A stretch of 35,014 bases of DNA from SIG440 sp045645805. GTDB taxonomy: Bacteria > Bacillota > Clostridia > Monoglobales > Monoglobaceae. Where the stretch lies: assembly GCA_045645805.1 (NCBI GenBank), contig JAZRJL010000084.1, positions 1 through 35,014 on the forward strand, in the 5' to 3' direction. The notes under the pieces are model-generated. The model saw only the letters and a program-made list of their open reading frames with translations. It was not told where the DNA came from and ran no database searches. Within the stretch, counting starts at the first letter, position 1, and every line of letters starts with the position of its first letter. Position numbers and translations under genes: made by a program. Below, one piece after another: positions 1 to 7,032 of the stretch.

Positions 1-746
1 TTCATTAAATCTCTTAAAATGCTTTTTCCGACCTTTCCAAGGTCACCTGTTACTATCAAGTCGTAATAATCGGGACTTCTGCCTGTGTCCTTGAAGTGTG
101 CTGACAAAGTTTCGGCAGCTGCAGGTGCCATTGCACCGCCCATATTGTTTGCATCTGAAATGCCTGCATCAACAATTTTTCCGGTGGTGAAGTGTGTTAC
201 CATTGGTCCGTCTGCACTTCGGGACAAAACAACCGCACCCGAGCCTGTAACTGTCCATTGTGCGGTGGGGGTGCGTTGACCACCGTATTCTAATGGAAAG
301 CGGTATTGACGTTCGGCTGTGCAAAAGTGACTTGAGGTTACTGCGGCACACATATCCGCAAAGTTGCCGTCAATTGACATTGCGGCAAGACCCAAGGTTT
401 CAGCCATTGTCGAGCATGCTCCGTACACGCCCAGAAATGGAATACCAAAGTCACGAAACGCAAAGGTTGAGCTTGTGCATTGATTAAGCAAATCGCCTGC
501 AAAAAGTAAATCAATTTTGCACACATCAACCTCTGCCTTTTCAACCGCACGTGAAAGTGCGGTTTTTTGCATTTTGCTTTCGGTTTTCTCCCAGGATTCT
601 TCGCCCCATTCGGCATCTTCCATTATTTTATCAAAGTATTTGGCAAGAGGACCTTCGCCCTCGTGCTTTCCGGCAATTGCCGCACAGCTCAGGATGGGTA
701 CACCGGTTTCAAATTCTATAGTTTGCAGTCCTTGTTTTTTTGACAT
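1..746 (-). CDS. spoVAD: Stage V sporulation protein AD, C-terminus off the window
   Basis: SpoVAD is part of the SpoVA channel that moves Ca-dipicolinic acid through the inner spore membrane during sporulation and germination. The frame is open from an ATG at 746-744 to the left edge, giving about 248 residues of a family near 340. The thiolase-like fold is recognisable from the N-terminal MSKKQGLQTIEF, the GVYGACSTMAETLGLAA segment holding the cysteine of the ancestral active site, the AAVTSSHFCTAERQYRFPLE segment, and TGDLGKVG near the edge. A GGAAA about 6 bases upstream can serve as ribosome binding site. It follows spoVAE on the same strand across a 278-base gap filled with hairpins. 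Recognition is by family resemblance, and the true C-terminus is not visible. Confidence 0.93.
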   Translation of the reverse strand, partial: MSKKQGLQTIEFETGVPILSCAAIAGKHEGEGPLAKYFDKIMEDAEWGEESWEKTESKMQKTALSRAVEKAEVDVCKIDLLFAGDLLNQCTSSTFAFRDFGIPFLGVYGACSTMAETLGLAAMSIDGNFADMCAAVTSSHFCTAERQYRFPLEYGGQRTPTAQWTVTGSGAVVLSRSADGPMVTHFTTGKIVDAGISDANNMGGAMAPAAAETLSAHFKDTGRSPDYYDLIVTGDLGKVGKSILRDLM

Positions 747-758
747 GTAATTTCCATA

Positions 759-820
759 GCCTTTCTGCCCACAAATAGTAATTGAAAATACTAACGCTTC
801 TTATCGTGGGCAGATAAGGC
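759..820. repeat. Long imperfect hairpin just upstream of spoVAD
   Basis: GCCTT-t-CTGCCCAC (759-772) pairs with GTGGGCAG-at-AAGGC (806-820), a stem of about 13 pairs with one small internal loop. It starts 12 bases upstream of the spoVAD ATG and holds a GAAAGG that could act as a second ribosome binding site. Its role (terminator, RNA stabiliser or translation control) is unknown. Confidence 0.5.
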
Positions 821-847
821 GTATAATGGAAATTATGCACATCGACG

Positions 848-930
848 TTTCGTGCCCGAAAGGCACGAAAAATTCGGCGGTGCAATTAATTCCGCCGGAG
901 GCTAACGTGATTTTTCACGTTAAAACCTCC
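848..930. repeat. Compound repeat of three adjacent hairpins between spoVAD and spoVAE
   Basis: Three palindromes follow each other: TTTCGTGCC (848-856) with GGCACGAAA (862-870); CGGCGG (875-880) with CCGCCG (892-897); and GGAGG (897-901) with CCTCC (926-930), enclosing TAACGTGA (903-910) with TCACGTTA (915-922). All stems are perfect. The block is followed by a GTAGGG-type REP copy at 970-997. It has the look of a non-coding mobile or regulatory cassette; no protein is needed to explain it. Confidence 0.6.
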
Positions 931-969
931 GTTGGACGGGAAATGTTGGTTTGGTTTATTGTTTCGGAT

Positions 970-997
970 ATGCGGCAGGAGCAAGCCCCTGCCCTAC
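970..997 (-). repeat. REP-like GTAGGG palindrome, copy 1 (GGCAGG stem)
   Basis: On the minus strand it reads GTAGGGCAGGGGCTTGCTCC and onward, with the stem GGCAGG (974-979) and CCTGCC (988-993). The 28 bases at 970-997 are identical to 1428-1455. Confidence 0.75.
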
Positions 998-1024
998 GGA
1001 ATGTTGATAAATGTGTCTTTAGAA

Positions 1025-1378
1025 TTATTTCTGTTTCGGTGTAAAAATAATTGCCATTAAGAATCCAAAGAACACCGAGGCGGCAATTCCGCCTGCCGCA
1101 GCTGAAATTCCACCGGTGAATATACCAAGGAAGTCTTTTTCGGCAATTCCTTTCATTACACCCTTGGCTAAAGTGTTGCCAAAGCCGATAATGGGTACGG
1201 TTGCACCTGCACCAGCAAAGTCTACAAGGGGTTCATAAATACCCAAAAAGCCAAGGACAACCCCTGCAACCACAAAGGAGACGAGAATTCGTGCCGGGGT
1301 CATTTTTGTTTTGTCAATAAGAATCTGGGCGATGACACAGATTACACCGCCTACCCAAAATGCGTTTAGATATTGCAT
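1025..1378 (-). CDS. spoVAE: Stage V sporulation protein AE
   Basis: A 117-residue, very hydrophobic protein of the SpoVAC/SpoVAE membrane family, part of the SpoVA channel for Ca-dipicolinic acid. It starts MQYLNAFWVGGVICVIAQ and has about four membrane segments; GAGATVPIIGFGNTLAKG matches the corresponding GAGTLVPITGFANAI stretch of the SpoVAC upstream, so the two are paralogues. The ATG at 1378 is chosen because AAAGG lies about 10 bases upstream and the length fits the family. The longer open frame to 1486 runs through a REP copy and is rejected. The gene lies between spoVAC and spoVAD, whereas the common order is C-D-E. Confidence 0.9.
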   Translation of the reverse strand: MQYLNAFWVGGVICVIAQILIDKTKMTPARILVSFVVAGVVLGFLGIYEPLVDFAGAGATVPIIGFGNTLAKGVMKGIAEKDFLGIFTGGISAAAGGIAASVFFGFLMAIIFTPKQK

Positions 1379-1427
1379 AAAAATCAGGCCTTTCGTTTGT
1401 TGGATTATCGTTATTGTACGTTGTGTG

Positions 1428-1455
1428 ATGCGGCAGGAGCAAGCCCCTGCCCTAC
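1428..1455 (-). repeat. REP-like GTAGGG palindrome, copy 2 (GGCAGG stem)
   Basis: Identical over 28 bases to 970-997, in the same orientation, in the gap between spoVAC and spoVAE. Together the two copies bracket the spoVAE gene. Confidence 0.75.
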
Positions 1456-1500
1456 AAATTATATGCCGTATGATGTTGCCCGTCATTGTGAGTTACGGGT

Positions 1501-1941
1501 TTATTTCAAAAAGTAATATATAATTCCCAAAAAGATTGATGCGTTTATTCCGTAGACAAGAACAGGACCTGCTATTACAAACATTTTTGCCGCAACACCC
1601 AAAACCCAGCCCTCACGTTTAAATTCCATTGCCGGGGATACGATTGCGTTTGCAAAGCCGGTTATGGGCACCAAGGTTCCTGCCCCTGCGTGTTTTGCAA
1701 GCTTGTTGTAAAGGTTAAGACCTGTAAAAAGTGCACCTAAAAACACCATTGTTATAGGCACAGCGGTTTTGACGGCTTCGTCGTCAAGACCCAAGAAGCT
1801 TTTATAGGCTTCGCCAATTGCCTGACCGATGGTACAGATTGCTCCGCCAACCAAAAATGCAATAACTATATTTTTAAAAAGGGGACTTTTGGGGGATTTT
1901 TTGTTTACATAGTCAGAATATTCGTTTTTTGTATATTTCAT
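1501..1941 (-). CDS. spoVAC: Stage V sporulation protein AC
   Basis: A 146-residue membrane protein of the SpoVA channel, described in Bacillus as a mechanosensitive component that moves dipicolinic acid across the inner spore membrane. A charged N-terminus (MKYTKNEYSDYVNKKSPKSP) is followed by several membrane segments, including IVIAFLVGGAICTIGQAIG and the family stretch KHAGAGTLVPITGFANAI. The ATG at 1941 is preceded by AGGAGG about 12 bases upstream. A TTG closer to that site would have no spacer, and the open frame to 2226 overlaps the miaB promoter, so both are rejected. It is the first gene of the spoVA set and has a candidate forespore promoter upstream. Confidence 0.93.
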   Translation of the reverse strand: MKYTKNEYSDYVNKKSPKSPLFKNIVIAFLVGGAICTIGQAIGEAYKSFLGLDDEAVKTAVPITMVFLGALFTGLNLYNKLAKHAGAGTLVPITGFANAIVSPAMEFKREGWVLGVAAKMFVIAGPVLVYGINASIFLGIIYYFLK

Positions 1942-1976
1942 AAGGTGTTGCAACCTCCTTTTTCTTAATTCGGAAA

Positions 1977-2005
1977 TATTATTTGCACGCAGTAAATTTT
2001 TATTC
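1977..2005 (-). promoter_or_regulatory. Candidate sigma-G promoter for spoVA
   Basis: On the minus strand GAATA (2005-2001), a 17-base spacer and AATAATA (1983-1977) lie upstream of spoVAC. This is close to the sigma-G pattern GAATA-N17/18-CATACTA. The spoVA operon is a known sigma-G target in Bacillus; use here is inference. Confidence 0.45.
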
Positions 2006-2035
2006 ATTTTAACATAAATTTTTGCATTAAAGCTA

Positions 2036-2064
2036 TTGCAAACGTGACGAAAAAATAGTATAAT
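2036..2064 (+). promoter_or_regulatory. Sigma-A type promoter for miaB
   Basis: TTGCAA (2036-2041), a spacer of exactly 17 bases, and a perfect TATAAT (2059-2064). The start of miaB is 50 bases downstream of the -10 box. It is divergent from the spoVAC promoter. Confidence 0.7.
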
Positions 2065-2113
2065 TAATTTGGTATATTGTCTAAAACATTTTAGATTTTT
2101 CAAGAGGATAATG

Positions 2114-3526
2114 ATGATTAAAAATTCAAAGGAAATCAGCCCCGAACGTCTTTCGGAGCAACAAAATTTCATAGAGAAAATACGCAGCGAAAATGCGTTT
2201 CTGTCAGCAAGACCCCGTGCGTGCATTAAGACTTACGGTTGTGCTCAGAACGAAAATGATTCCGAAAGAATAAAGGGTATGCTTTCGGATATGGGTTATG
2301 AGTTTTGCGAGGAAACCCAAAATGCCGATTTGGTAATCTTAAATACCTGTATGGTTCGTGAAAATGCTGAAATGAAGGTGTTTGGAAACATTGGCATTTT
2401 AAAGCATCAAAAGGAGCAAAACCCCTCGATGCTGATTGCGGTTTGCGGATGTATGGCACAGCAGGTGCATATTGCCGAAGAAATTCGCAAAAAATACAAG
2501 CACGTTGATATGGTTTTTGGGACACATTCTCTTTATAAGCTGCCTGAAATCTTAAACGAGGCAAGGCAAGGCGTCCGTGCAATTCTGAATGAGGAAAGTG
2601 ACGGCGAGATTGCCGAAGGGATTACCCTTTACCGTGAAAAACCGCCAATTGCAAAGATTTCGGTTATGTATGGCTGCAACAATTTCTGTACCTACTGTGT
2701 TGTGCCATATGTTCGTGGCAGAGAACGCAGCCGAAGTGCGGAAAATATCCTTGAAGAGGTTAAGAGTGTTGCGGAAAATGGTTATAAAGAGGTTATGCTT
2801 CTTGGTCAGAATGTAAATTCTTACGGCAAGGATTTGGAGTCAGGCATTGATTTTGCCGAGCTTTTAAAGATGGTTTGCCAAATCGACGGGATTGAGAGAA
2901 TACGGTTTATGACCTCGCACCCAAAGGATATTTCGGACAGGCTTATTGATGTTATGGCAACCGAGCCGAAAATCTGCAAACAGCTGCACCTTCCTGTGCA
3001 ATGTGGTTCAGATAAAATTTTAAAGGCAATGAACAGAAGCTACAGCCGTGAAAAGTATCTTGATATTGTCAGACGGGTGAGAGAAAGGATGCCTGATGTG
3101 GTTCTTACCACCGATATAATTGTGGGATTCCCCGGTGAAAGCAACGAGGATTTTGAGGACACCCTTTCCATACTTCGCGAGGTGCAATATGATATGGTAT
3201 TTTCATTCATCTATTCACGGAGAAAGGGTACGCCTGCGGCGGAGCTTCCTGATTGCATAACTGATGAAGAAAAGCACAGTAATTTTGAAAGGCTTTTACA
3301 GGTTCAGAACGAAATTTCAAAGAAGAAGAATGATGCATACCTTGGTCGGTGCGAAAAGGTACTGGTTGAGAGCATAAGCAAGACCAACGGCGAATTTTTA
3401 AGCGGTCGTACAGACGGCGGTAAAATTGTTAACTTCCGTGGCGATGAGGCACTTATCGGTAGTATTGTTGATGTAAAGATTACCGAGTGCAAGACCTGGT
3501 CGCTTACGGGTGAAATAATCAGATAA
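2114..3526 (+). CDS. miaB: tRNA-2-methylthio-N6-dimethylallyladenosine synthase
   Basis: MiaB adds the 2-methylthio group to i6A37 of tRNAs reading UNN codons, using two iron-sulfur clusters and radical SAM chemistry. Domains in order: the methylthiotransferase N-terminal domain with cysteines in KTYGCAQNENDS, NTCMVRENA and AVCGCMAQQ; the radical SAM domain with CNNFCTYCVVPYVRGRE; and a C-terminal TRAM domain of about 65 residues. Length 470 matches the family. The ATG at 2114 is preferred because AGAGG lies 6 bases upstream; an ATG at 2111 is also possible, and the longer frame from 2069 is too close to the promoter. Its substrate is made by MiaA, encoded at 9091-10017. A ylbF-family gene follows after 24 bases, as ymcA follows miaB in Bacillus. 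Confidence 0.96.
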   Translation: MIKNSKEISPERLSEQQNFIEKIRSENAFLSARPRACIKTYGCAQNENDSERIKGMLSDMGYEFCEETQNADLVILNTCMVRENAEMKVFGNIGILKHQKEQNPSMLIAVCGCMAQQVHIAEEIRKKYKHVDMVFGTHSLYKLPEILNEARQGVRAILNEESDGEIAEGITLYREKPPIAKISVMYGCNNFCTYCVVPYVRGRERSRSAENILEEVKSVAENGYKEVMLLGQNVNSYGKDLESGIDFAELLKMVCQIDGIERIRFMTSHPKDISDRLIDVMATEPKICKQLHLPVQCGSDKILKAMNRSYSREKYLDIVRRVRERMPDVVLTTDIIVGFPGESNEDFEDTLSILREVQYDMVFSFIYSRRKGTPAAELPDCITDEEKHSNFERLLQVQNEISKKKNDAYLGRCEKVLVESISKTNGEFLSGRTDGGKIVNFRGDEALIGSIVDVKITECKTWSLTGEIIR

Positions 3527-3550
3527 AAGACATAAAAGGAGAAAAGGAAA

Positions 3551-3949
3551 ATGAGAAACGAAATTATTGAAAAGGCCCAGGAACTTGGACAGATGATTGC
3601 AGAAAGCGAAGAGCGTGCAAGAGTTGATGAGGCAGGAATGAAGATGAATGCAGATGAAGAGGCTGTTGAGCTTTTGAGAGTTTATAATGAAAACCGCAAG
3701 AAAGCGACCGATAAATTACGTGGAACAAACCCCTCAAAAGAAGAGCTTGAAGAATTCAAGTCATACGTTGATGCAGAATTTAAGAAGATTGTTGACAACA
3801 AGCTTATTTCAGATTACATTGAGGCAAGCCGTGATTTTGATAATATGGTAAATCAGGTTAATGCTGTACTCAGCTACTTTATTACCGGTCAGGAAAGCAA
3901 TGATGGCGGCTGCAGCGGCAATTGCTCAAGCTGTTCGAGCTGCCACTAG
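3551..3949 (+). CDS. YlbF/YmcA-family protein with cysteine-rich tail
   Basis: A 132-residue, mostly helical protein of the Com_YlbF family. In Bacillus, YlbF, YmcA and YaaT form the RicAFT complex that binds iron-sulfur clusters and affects RNase Y, competence and biofilm formation. The helical part (MRNEIIEKAQELGQMIAESE through about residue 115) is followed by a glycine-serine-cysteine tail with five cysteines and a final histidine (CSGNCSSCSSCH), which looks like a metal or cluster site. The start has AAAGGAGAAAAGG upstream. Its place directly after miaB matches ymcA in Bacillus, but YlbF and YmcA cannot be told apart from sequence alone, so no symbol is given. Confidence 0.85.
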   Translation: MRNEIIEKAQELGQMIAESEERARVDEAGMKMNADEEAVELLRVYNENRKKATDKLRGTNPSKEELEEFKSYVDAEFKKIVDNKLISDYIEASRDFDNMVNQVNAVLSYFITGQESNDGGCSGNCSSCSSCH

Positions 3950-3952
3950 TCA

Positions 3953-4013
3953 CAAATGCACCTTTGGTATTCACGGCAACTGATTGTTGCCGTTCATTTT
4001 GCAGGTGCATTTG
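3953..4013. repeat. Nested inverted repeats after the ylbF-family gene, possible terminator
   Basis: An outer 11-base inverted repeat, CAAATGCACCT (3953-3963) with AGGTGCATTTG (4003-4013), encloses a perfect inner hairpin ACGGCAAC (3973-3980) with GTTGCCGT (3986-3993). The inner stem is followed by TCATTTT, so it may act as a weak terminator. Confidence 0.5.
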
Positions 4014-4021
4014 CTCCTTTT

Positions 4022-4046
4022 CGCAGAAAACCAAAGGTTTTCTGCG
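4022..4046. repeat. Perfect 11-bp hairpin upstream of mutS
   Basis: CGCAGAAAACC (4022-4032), loop AAA, GGTTTTCTGCG (4036-4046). No T-run follows, so it is more likely a dispersed palindrome than a terminator. Confidence 0.55.
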
Positions 4047-4076
4047 AGGGTGACAGGGCATGGCGTTGTGGGTCAC

Positions 4077-4098
4077 GGGCGGAAGATATCCGCCCATA
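4077..4098 (-). repeat. Degenerate REP-like palindrome, copy 3 (GGGCGGA stem)
   Basis: Perfect stem GGGCGGA (4077-4083) with TCCGCCC (4089-4095). On the minus strand the foot reads GTATGGG, not GTAGGG. The stem resembles the copy at 22340-22365 (GGGCGGATG), so this is probably a decayed or variant member. Confidence 0.5.
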
Positions 4099-4167
4099 CG
4101 ATAATTGAAACTGTATGGTAAATTCCCCGCACAAACGATAAAATAAAAGAAAAAGAGGTAACCTCAG

Positions 4168-6789
4168 ATGGCTGAATATACGCCAATGATGCGTCAGTAT
4201 TTTGAAATTAAAGAGCAGTATCAGGATGCAATTCTTATGTATCGTCTTGGCGATTTTTATGAGATGTTTTTTGATGATGCTTTACTTGCGTCAAGGGTTC
4301 TTGAAATTACCCTCACGGGCAGGGACTGTGGGCAAGAGGAGCGTGCGCCTATGTGCGGTGTTCCGTTTCATGCAGTGGATTCGTACATAGCAAAACTGGT
4401 TGAAAATGGCTATAATGTTGCAATTTGCGAACAGGCTGAAGACCCGTCACAGGCAAAGGGTATTGTAAAACGTGAGGTTATCCGTGTGGTTACACCGGGT
4501 ACAATTATGGATTCAGCCGCTTTGGAGGATACAAAAAACAATTATCTGGCATCGGTTTGTCTGTTTGGAAAGTCTGCAGGCGTTGCTCTTGTTGACATTT
4601 CAACAGGAGAGATTTCGGTAAACGAGGTTACGGGCGAGGATATAGAAATACTTGTTCTTAACGAACTGTGCCGGTTTTCGCCATCGGAGATTATATTCAA
4701 TCTTGAGGGATATGAGGACAAGCTTTTGCTTGGCTATGTGGCTGAACGCTTTGGTTGTTCGGTTCGCAACTACTATAATTGGGCATTTGAATATGCCGAG
4801 GCTGAAAAAAAAGTAATAGAAAAATTCAGCAGAGATGATACCGCATTATTTGGAAAGAAAAATGCGGTATGTGCTCTTGGTGCACTTTTGATGTTTCTTG
4901 ATGATACGCAAAAGACCGAGCTTTCAAACCTGAGACATGTTGAGGTTGTCGAGCCGGAAGAATATATGGAAATTGATAATTACAGCATTCGCAATCTTGA
5001 ACTGGTTGAAACTATGCGAAGCCAAAAGGTAAAAGGCAGCCTTTTCGGGGTTCTTAACAAGACCCGTACTCCGATGGGGGCAAGGCTTTTGCGAAAATGG
5101 ATAACAATGCCCCTTGCAAGCTGTGCAAAAATTCAAAACCGTCACAAGGCGGTGGCAGAGCTTGTTTCAGAGCCTATACGCCGTCAGGAGATTGCCGATG
5201 CACTAAGAACGGTGCTGGATATTGAGCGTATAATTTCAAAAATTGCGTACAAAACAGCAAATTGCCGTGATTTACTTTCCATTGCCGCATCCTTTGAAAA
5301 GCTGCCTGTCATTAAGGGGTTGCTTGAGAAGTGTAACTCAGGGGTTCTGATTCAGCTTTCCGAAGAGCTTGACGATTTGACAGATATCCGTATGGTTATT
5401 CACGAGGCGATTAATCCCGATGCACCAATTTCACTTCGTGAGGGGAATCTGATTCGTGACGGCTTCAGCGATGAAATTGATTCGCGTCGTGATATTATGT
5501 CCAACGGTGTAAAGTGGATAAACGACTTTGCCGAAGAGGAAAAGGAAAAAACAGGGATACGCAATATCAAGGTAGGTTATAATCGTGTGTTTGGTTATTA
5601 TCTTGAAATCAGCAAGGCGAATACTGCTGAAGCACCTGATTATTTTGTAAGAAAGCAGACTCTTTCAAACTGTGAGAGATATATTACACCTCAAATTAAA
5701 GAGGTTGAAGAAAAGATTGTTGAAGCGGAAAGTCAGATTGTATCAATGGAATATGATATGTTCTGCAAAATCCGCGAGGTTGTGGCCGCGCAGGTGGAAA
5801 GAATTCAAAAAACCGCCCACGCTGTTGCAACGGTGGATGTTCTTTGTTCATTTGCTTATGTGGCTGAAAAGAACCGCTACACAATGCCCGAGATGAATAT
5901 GTCTGACCGAATTGTTATTAAAGACGGCAGACATCCTGTGGTTGAAAGCATTGGCACAAATAATTTGTTTATACCAAATGATGCACAGCTTGACGGCGGT
6001 CAGAATCAGGTGGCGATTATTACAGGACCCAATATGGCAGGTAAGTCTACATATATGCGGCAGAATGCCTTGATTGTTCTTATGGCACAGATGGGTTCAT
6101 TTGTACCTGCCGAGAAGGCTGAAATCGGGATTGTTGATAAAATCTTTACCCGTGTAGGTGCATCGGACGATTTGGCTGCAGGGCAGTCAACCTTTATGGT
6201 GGAAATGACCGAGGTTTCCTACATACTTGACAATGCAACATCAAAAAGCCTTGTTATTCTTGACGAAATCGGCAGAGGAACAAGCACCTATGATGGCTTG
6301 AGTATAGCCTGGGCAGTGGTTGAATATATTGCCAATCGAAAGAAGTGCGGGGCAAAAACTCTTTTTGCAACACATTATCATGAGCTTACCGAGCTTGAAG
6401 AAACTGCCGAAAATGTAAAGAACTTCTGCATTGCTGTCAAGAAGAAGGGTGATGACATAACATTTCTCAGAAAAATTATTCGTGGTGGTGCAGACGGAAG
6501 CTACGGTATAGAGGTTGCGGCACTTGCAGGTGTTAAAAAAGATGTTATCAAGCGTGCAAAAGAGATACTTAAGGAGCTTGAGCTTCGTGATGGTAAGGCT
6601 GAAGTTGAAACAAAGAGCATAAAGCCTGTAAAAAAATCGGATGTGGCTGATGATACACAGCTTGGACTTGATTTGTTTGAAGAAAATGAGATTGTAAGTG
6701 AGATAAAGGCACTTGACCTTGATTCTATGTCACCAATGGAGGCACTTACAAAGCTTTATGCATTAAAGGCAAAGGCAAAGCATATGTAG
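4168..6789 (+). CDS. mutS: DNA mismatch repair protein MutS
   Basis: MutS recognises base mismatches and small loops and, in its ATP-bound form, recruits MutL. Length 873 matches MutS1. The mismatch-contact motif FYE lies at residues 30-32 (GDFYEMF), followed by the connector, lever and clamp domains. The ABC ATPase domain has Walker A GPNMAGKST at about 620-628, then STFMVEM, and LVILDEIGRGTSTYDG as Walker B plus signature region. GAGGTAACCTCAG precedes the ATG. The last codons end CAT ATG TAG, and this TAG belongs to the GTAGGGG foot of a REP copy, so the gene end appears reshaped by the repeat. mutL follows after 243 bases of repeat-rich DNA. Confidence 0.98.
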   Translation: MAEYTPMMRQYFEIKEQYQDAILMYRLGDFYEMFFDDALLASRVLEITLTGRDCGQEERAPMCGVPFHAVDSYIAKLVENGYNVAICEQAEDPSQAKGIVKREVIRVVTPGTIMDSAALEDTKNNYLASVCLFGKSAGVALVDISTGEISVNEVTGEDIEILVLNELCRFSPSEIIFNLEGYEDKLLLGYVAERFGCSVRNYYNWAFEYAEAEKKVIEKFSRDDTALFGKKNAVCALGALLMFLDDTQKTELSNLRHVEVVEPEEYMEIDNYSIRNLELVETMRSQKVKGSLFGVLNKTRTPMGARLLRKWITMPLASCAKIQNRHKAVAELVSEPIRRQEIADALRTVLDIERIISKIAYKTANCRDLLSIAASFEKLPVIKGLLEKCNSGVLIQLSEELDDLTDIRMVIHEAINPDAPISLREGNLIRDGFSDEIDSRRDIMSNGVKWINDFAEEEKEKTGIRNIKVGYNRVFGYYLEISKANTAEAPDYFVRKQTLSNCERYITPQIKEVEEKIVEAESQIVSMEYDMFCKIREVVAAQVERIQKTAHAVATVDVLCSFAYVAEKNRYTMPEMNMSDRIVIKDGRHPVVESIGTNNLFIPNDAQLDGGQNQVAIITGPNMAGKSTYMRQNALIVLMAQMGSFVPAEKAEIGIVDKIFTRVGASDDLAAGQSTFMVEMTEVSYILDNATSKSLVILDEIGRGTSTYDGLSIAWAVVEYIANRKKCGAKTLFATHYHELTELEETAENVKNFCIAVKKKGDDITFLRKIIRGGADGSYGIEVAALAGVKKDVIKRAKEILKELELRDGKAEVETKSIKPVKKSDVADDTQLGLDLFEENEIVSEIKALDLDSMSPMEALTKLYALKAKAKHM

Positions 6790-6803
6790 GGGTCGGCGTC
6801 CCC
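6786..6803 (+). repeat. REP-like GTAGGG palindrome, copy 4, overlapping the mutS stop
   Basis: GTAGGGGTCGGCGTCCCC, with GGGG and CCCC ends and a CG-rich interior. The TAG at 6787-6789 is both the repeat foot and the mutS stop codon. Nearly identical to 18314-18331. Confidence 0.75.
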
Positions 6804-6888
6804 TGACGCACAGAGATATTTGTTATTGTCCGTCGGTGTGGGTCTGCATTTTTTGAGAAATCTGACAAAAAAATCTCTGCGTATATTA

Positions 6889-6913
6889 AGCACATCAGGA
6901 TATAAGATGTGCT
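6889..6913. repeat. 8-bp hairpin in the mutS-mutL gap
   Basis: AGCACATC (6889-6896) pairs perfectly with GATGTGCT (6906-6913) over a 9-base loop. No T-run follows. Function unknown. Confidence 0.4.
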
Positions 6914-6951
6914 GTCCGGAATACCGAGGAGCATTGAGTGAAATGACGGTG

Positions 6952-7006
6952 GTAGGGAACGGAATTTATCAGTTCCGATTACGGAATGCATAAATGCATT
7001 CCCTAC
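6952..7006. repeat. Inverted pair of REP-like copies (BIME-like), copies 5 and 6, upstream of mutL
   Basis: It begins GTAGGGAAC (6952-6960), with a short GGAAC/GTTCC stem (6956-6960, 6972-6976). It ends with GGAATGCA (6983-6990) paired to TGCATTCC (6995-7002) and the foot CCCTAC (7001-7006), so two GTAGGG feet face each other from opposite ends. The right half is identical over 26 bases, inverted, to 21591-21616 inside the RAYT gene. It ends 10 bases before the mutL ribosome binding site. Confidence 0.75.
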
Positions 7007-7032
7007 GCAACAAACGAAAGGAGAATTGCACA

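Noticed and set aside
826..1044. A 72-residue plus-strand reading frame between spoVAD and spoVAE
   Set aside because: It is made entirely of the hairpin cassette and a REP copy, has no ribosome binding site and runs against the operon.
6994..7032. Earlier start for mutL
   Set aside because: It lies inside the REP pair; the ATG at 7033 has a proper ribosome binding site and the conserved MutL N-terminus.
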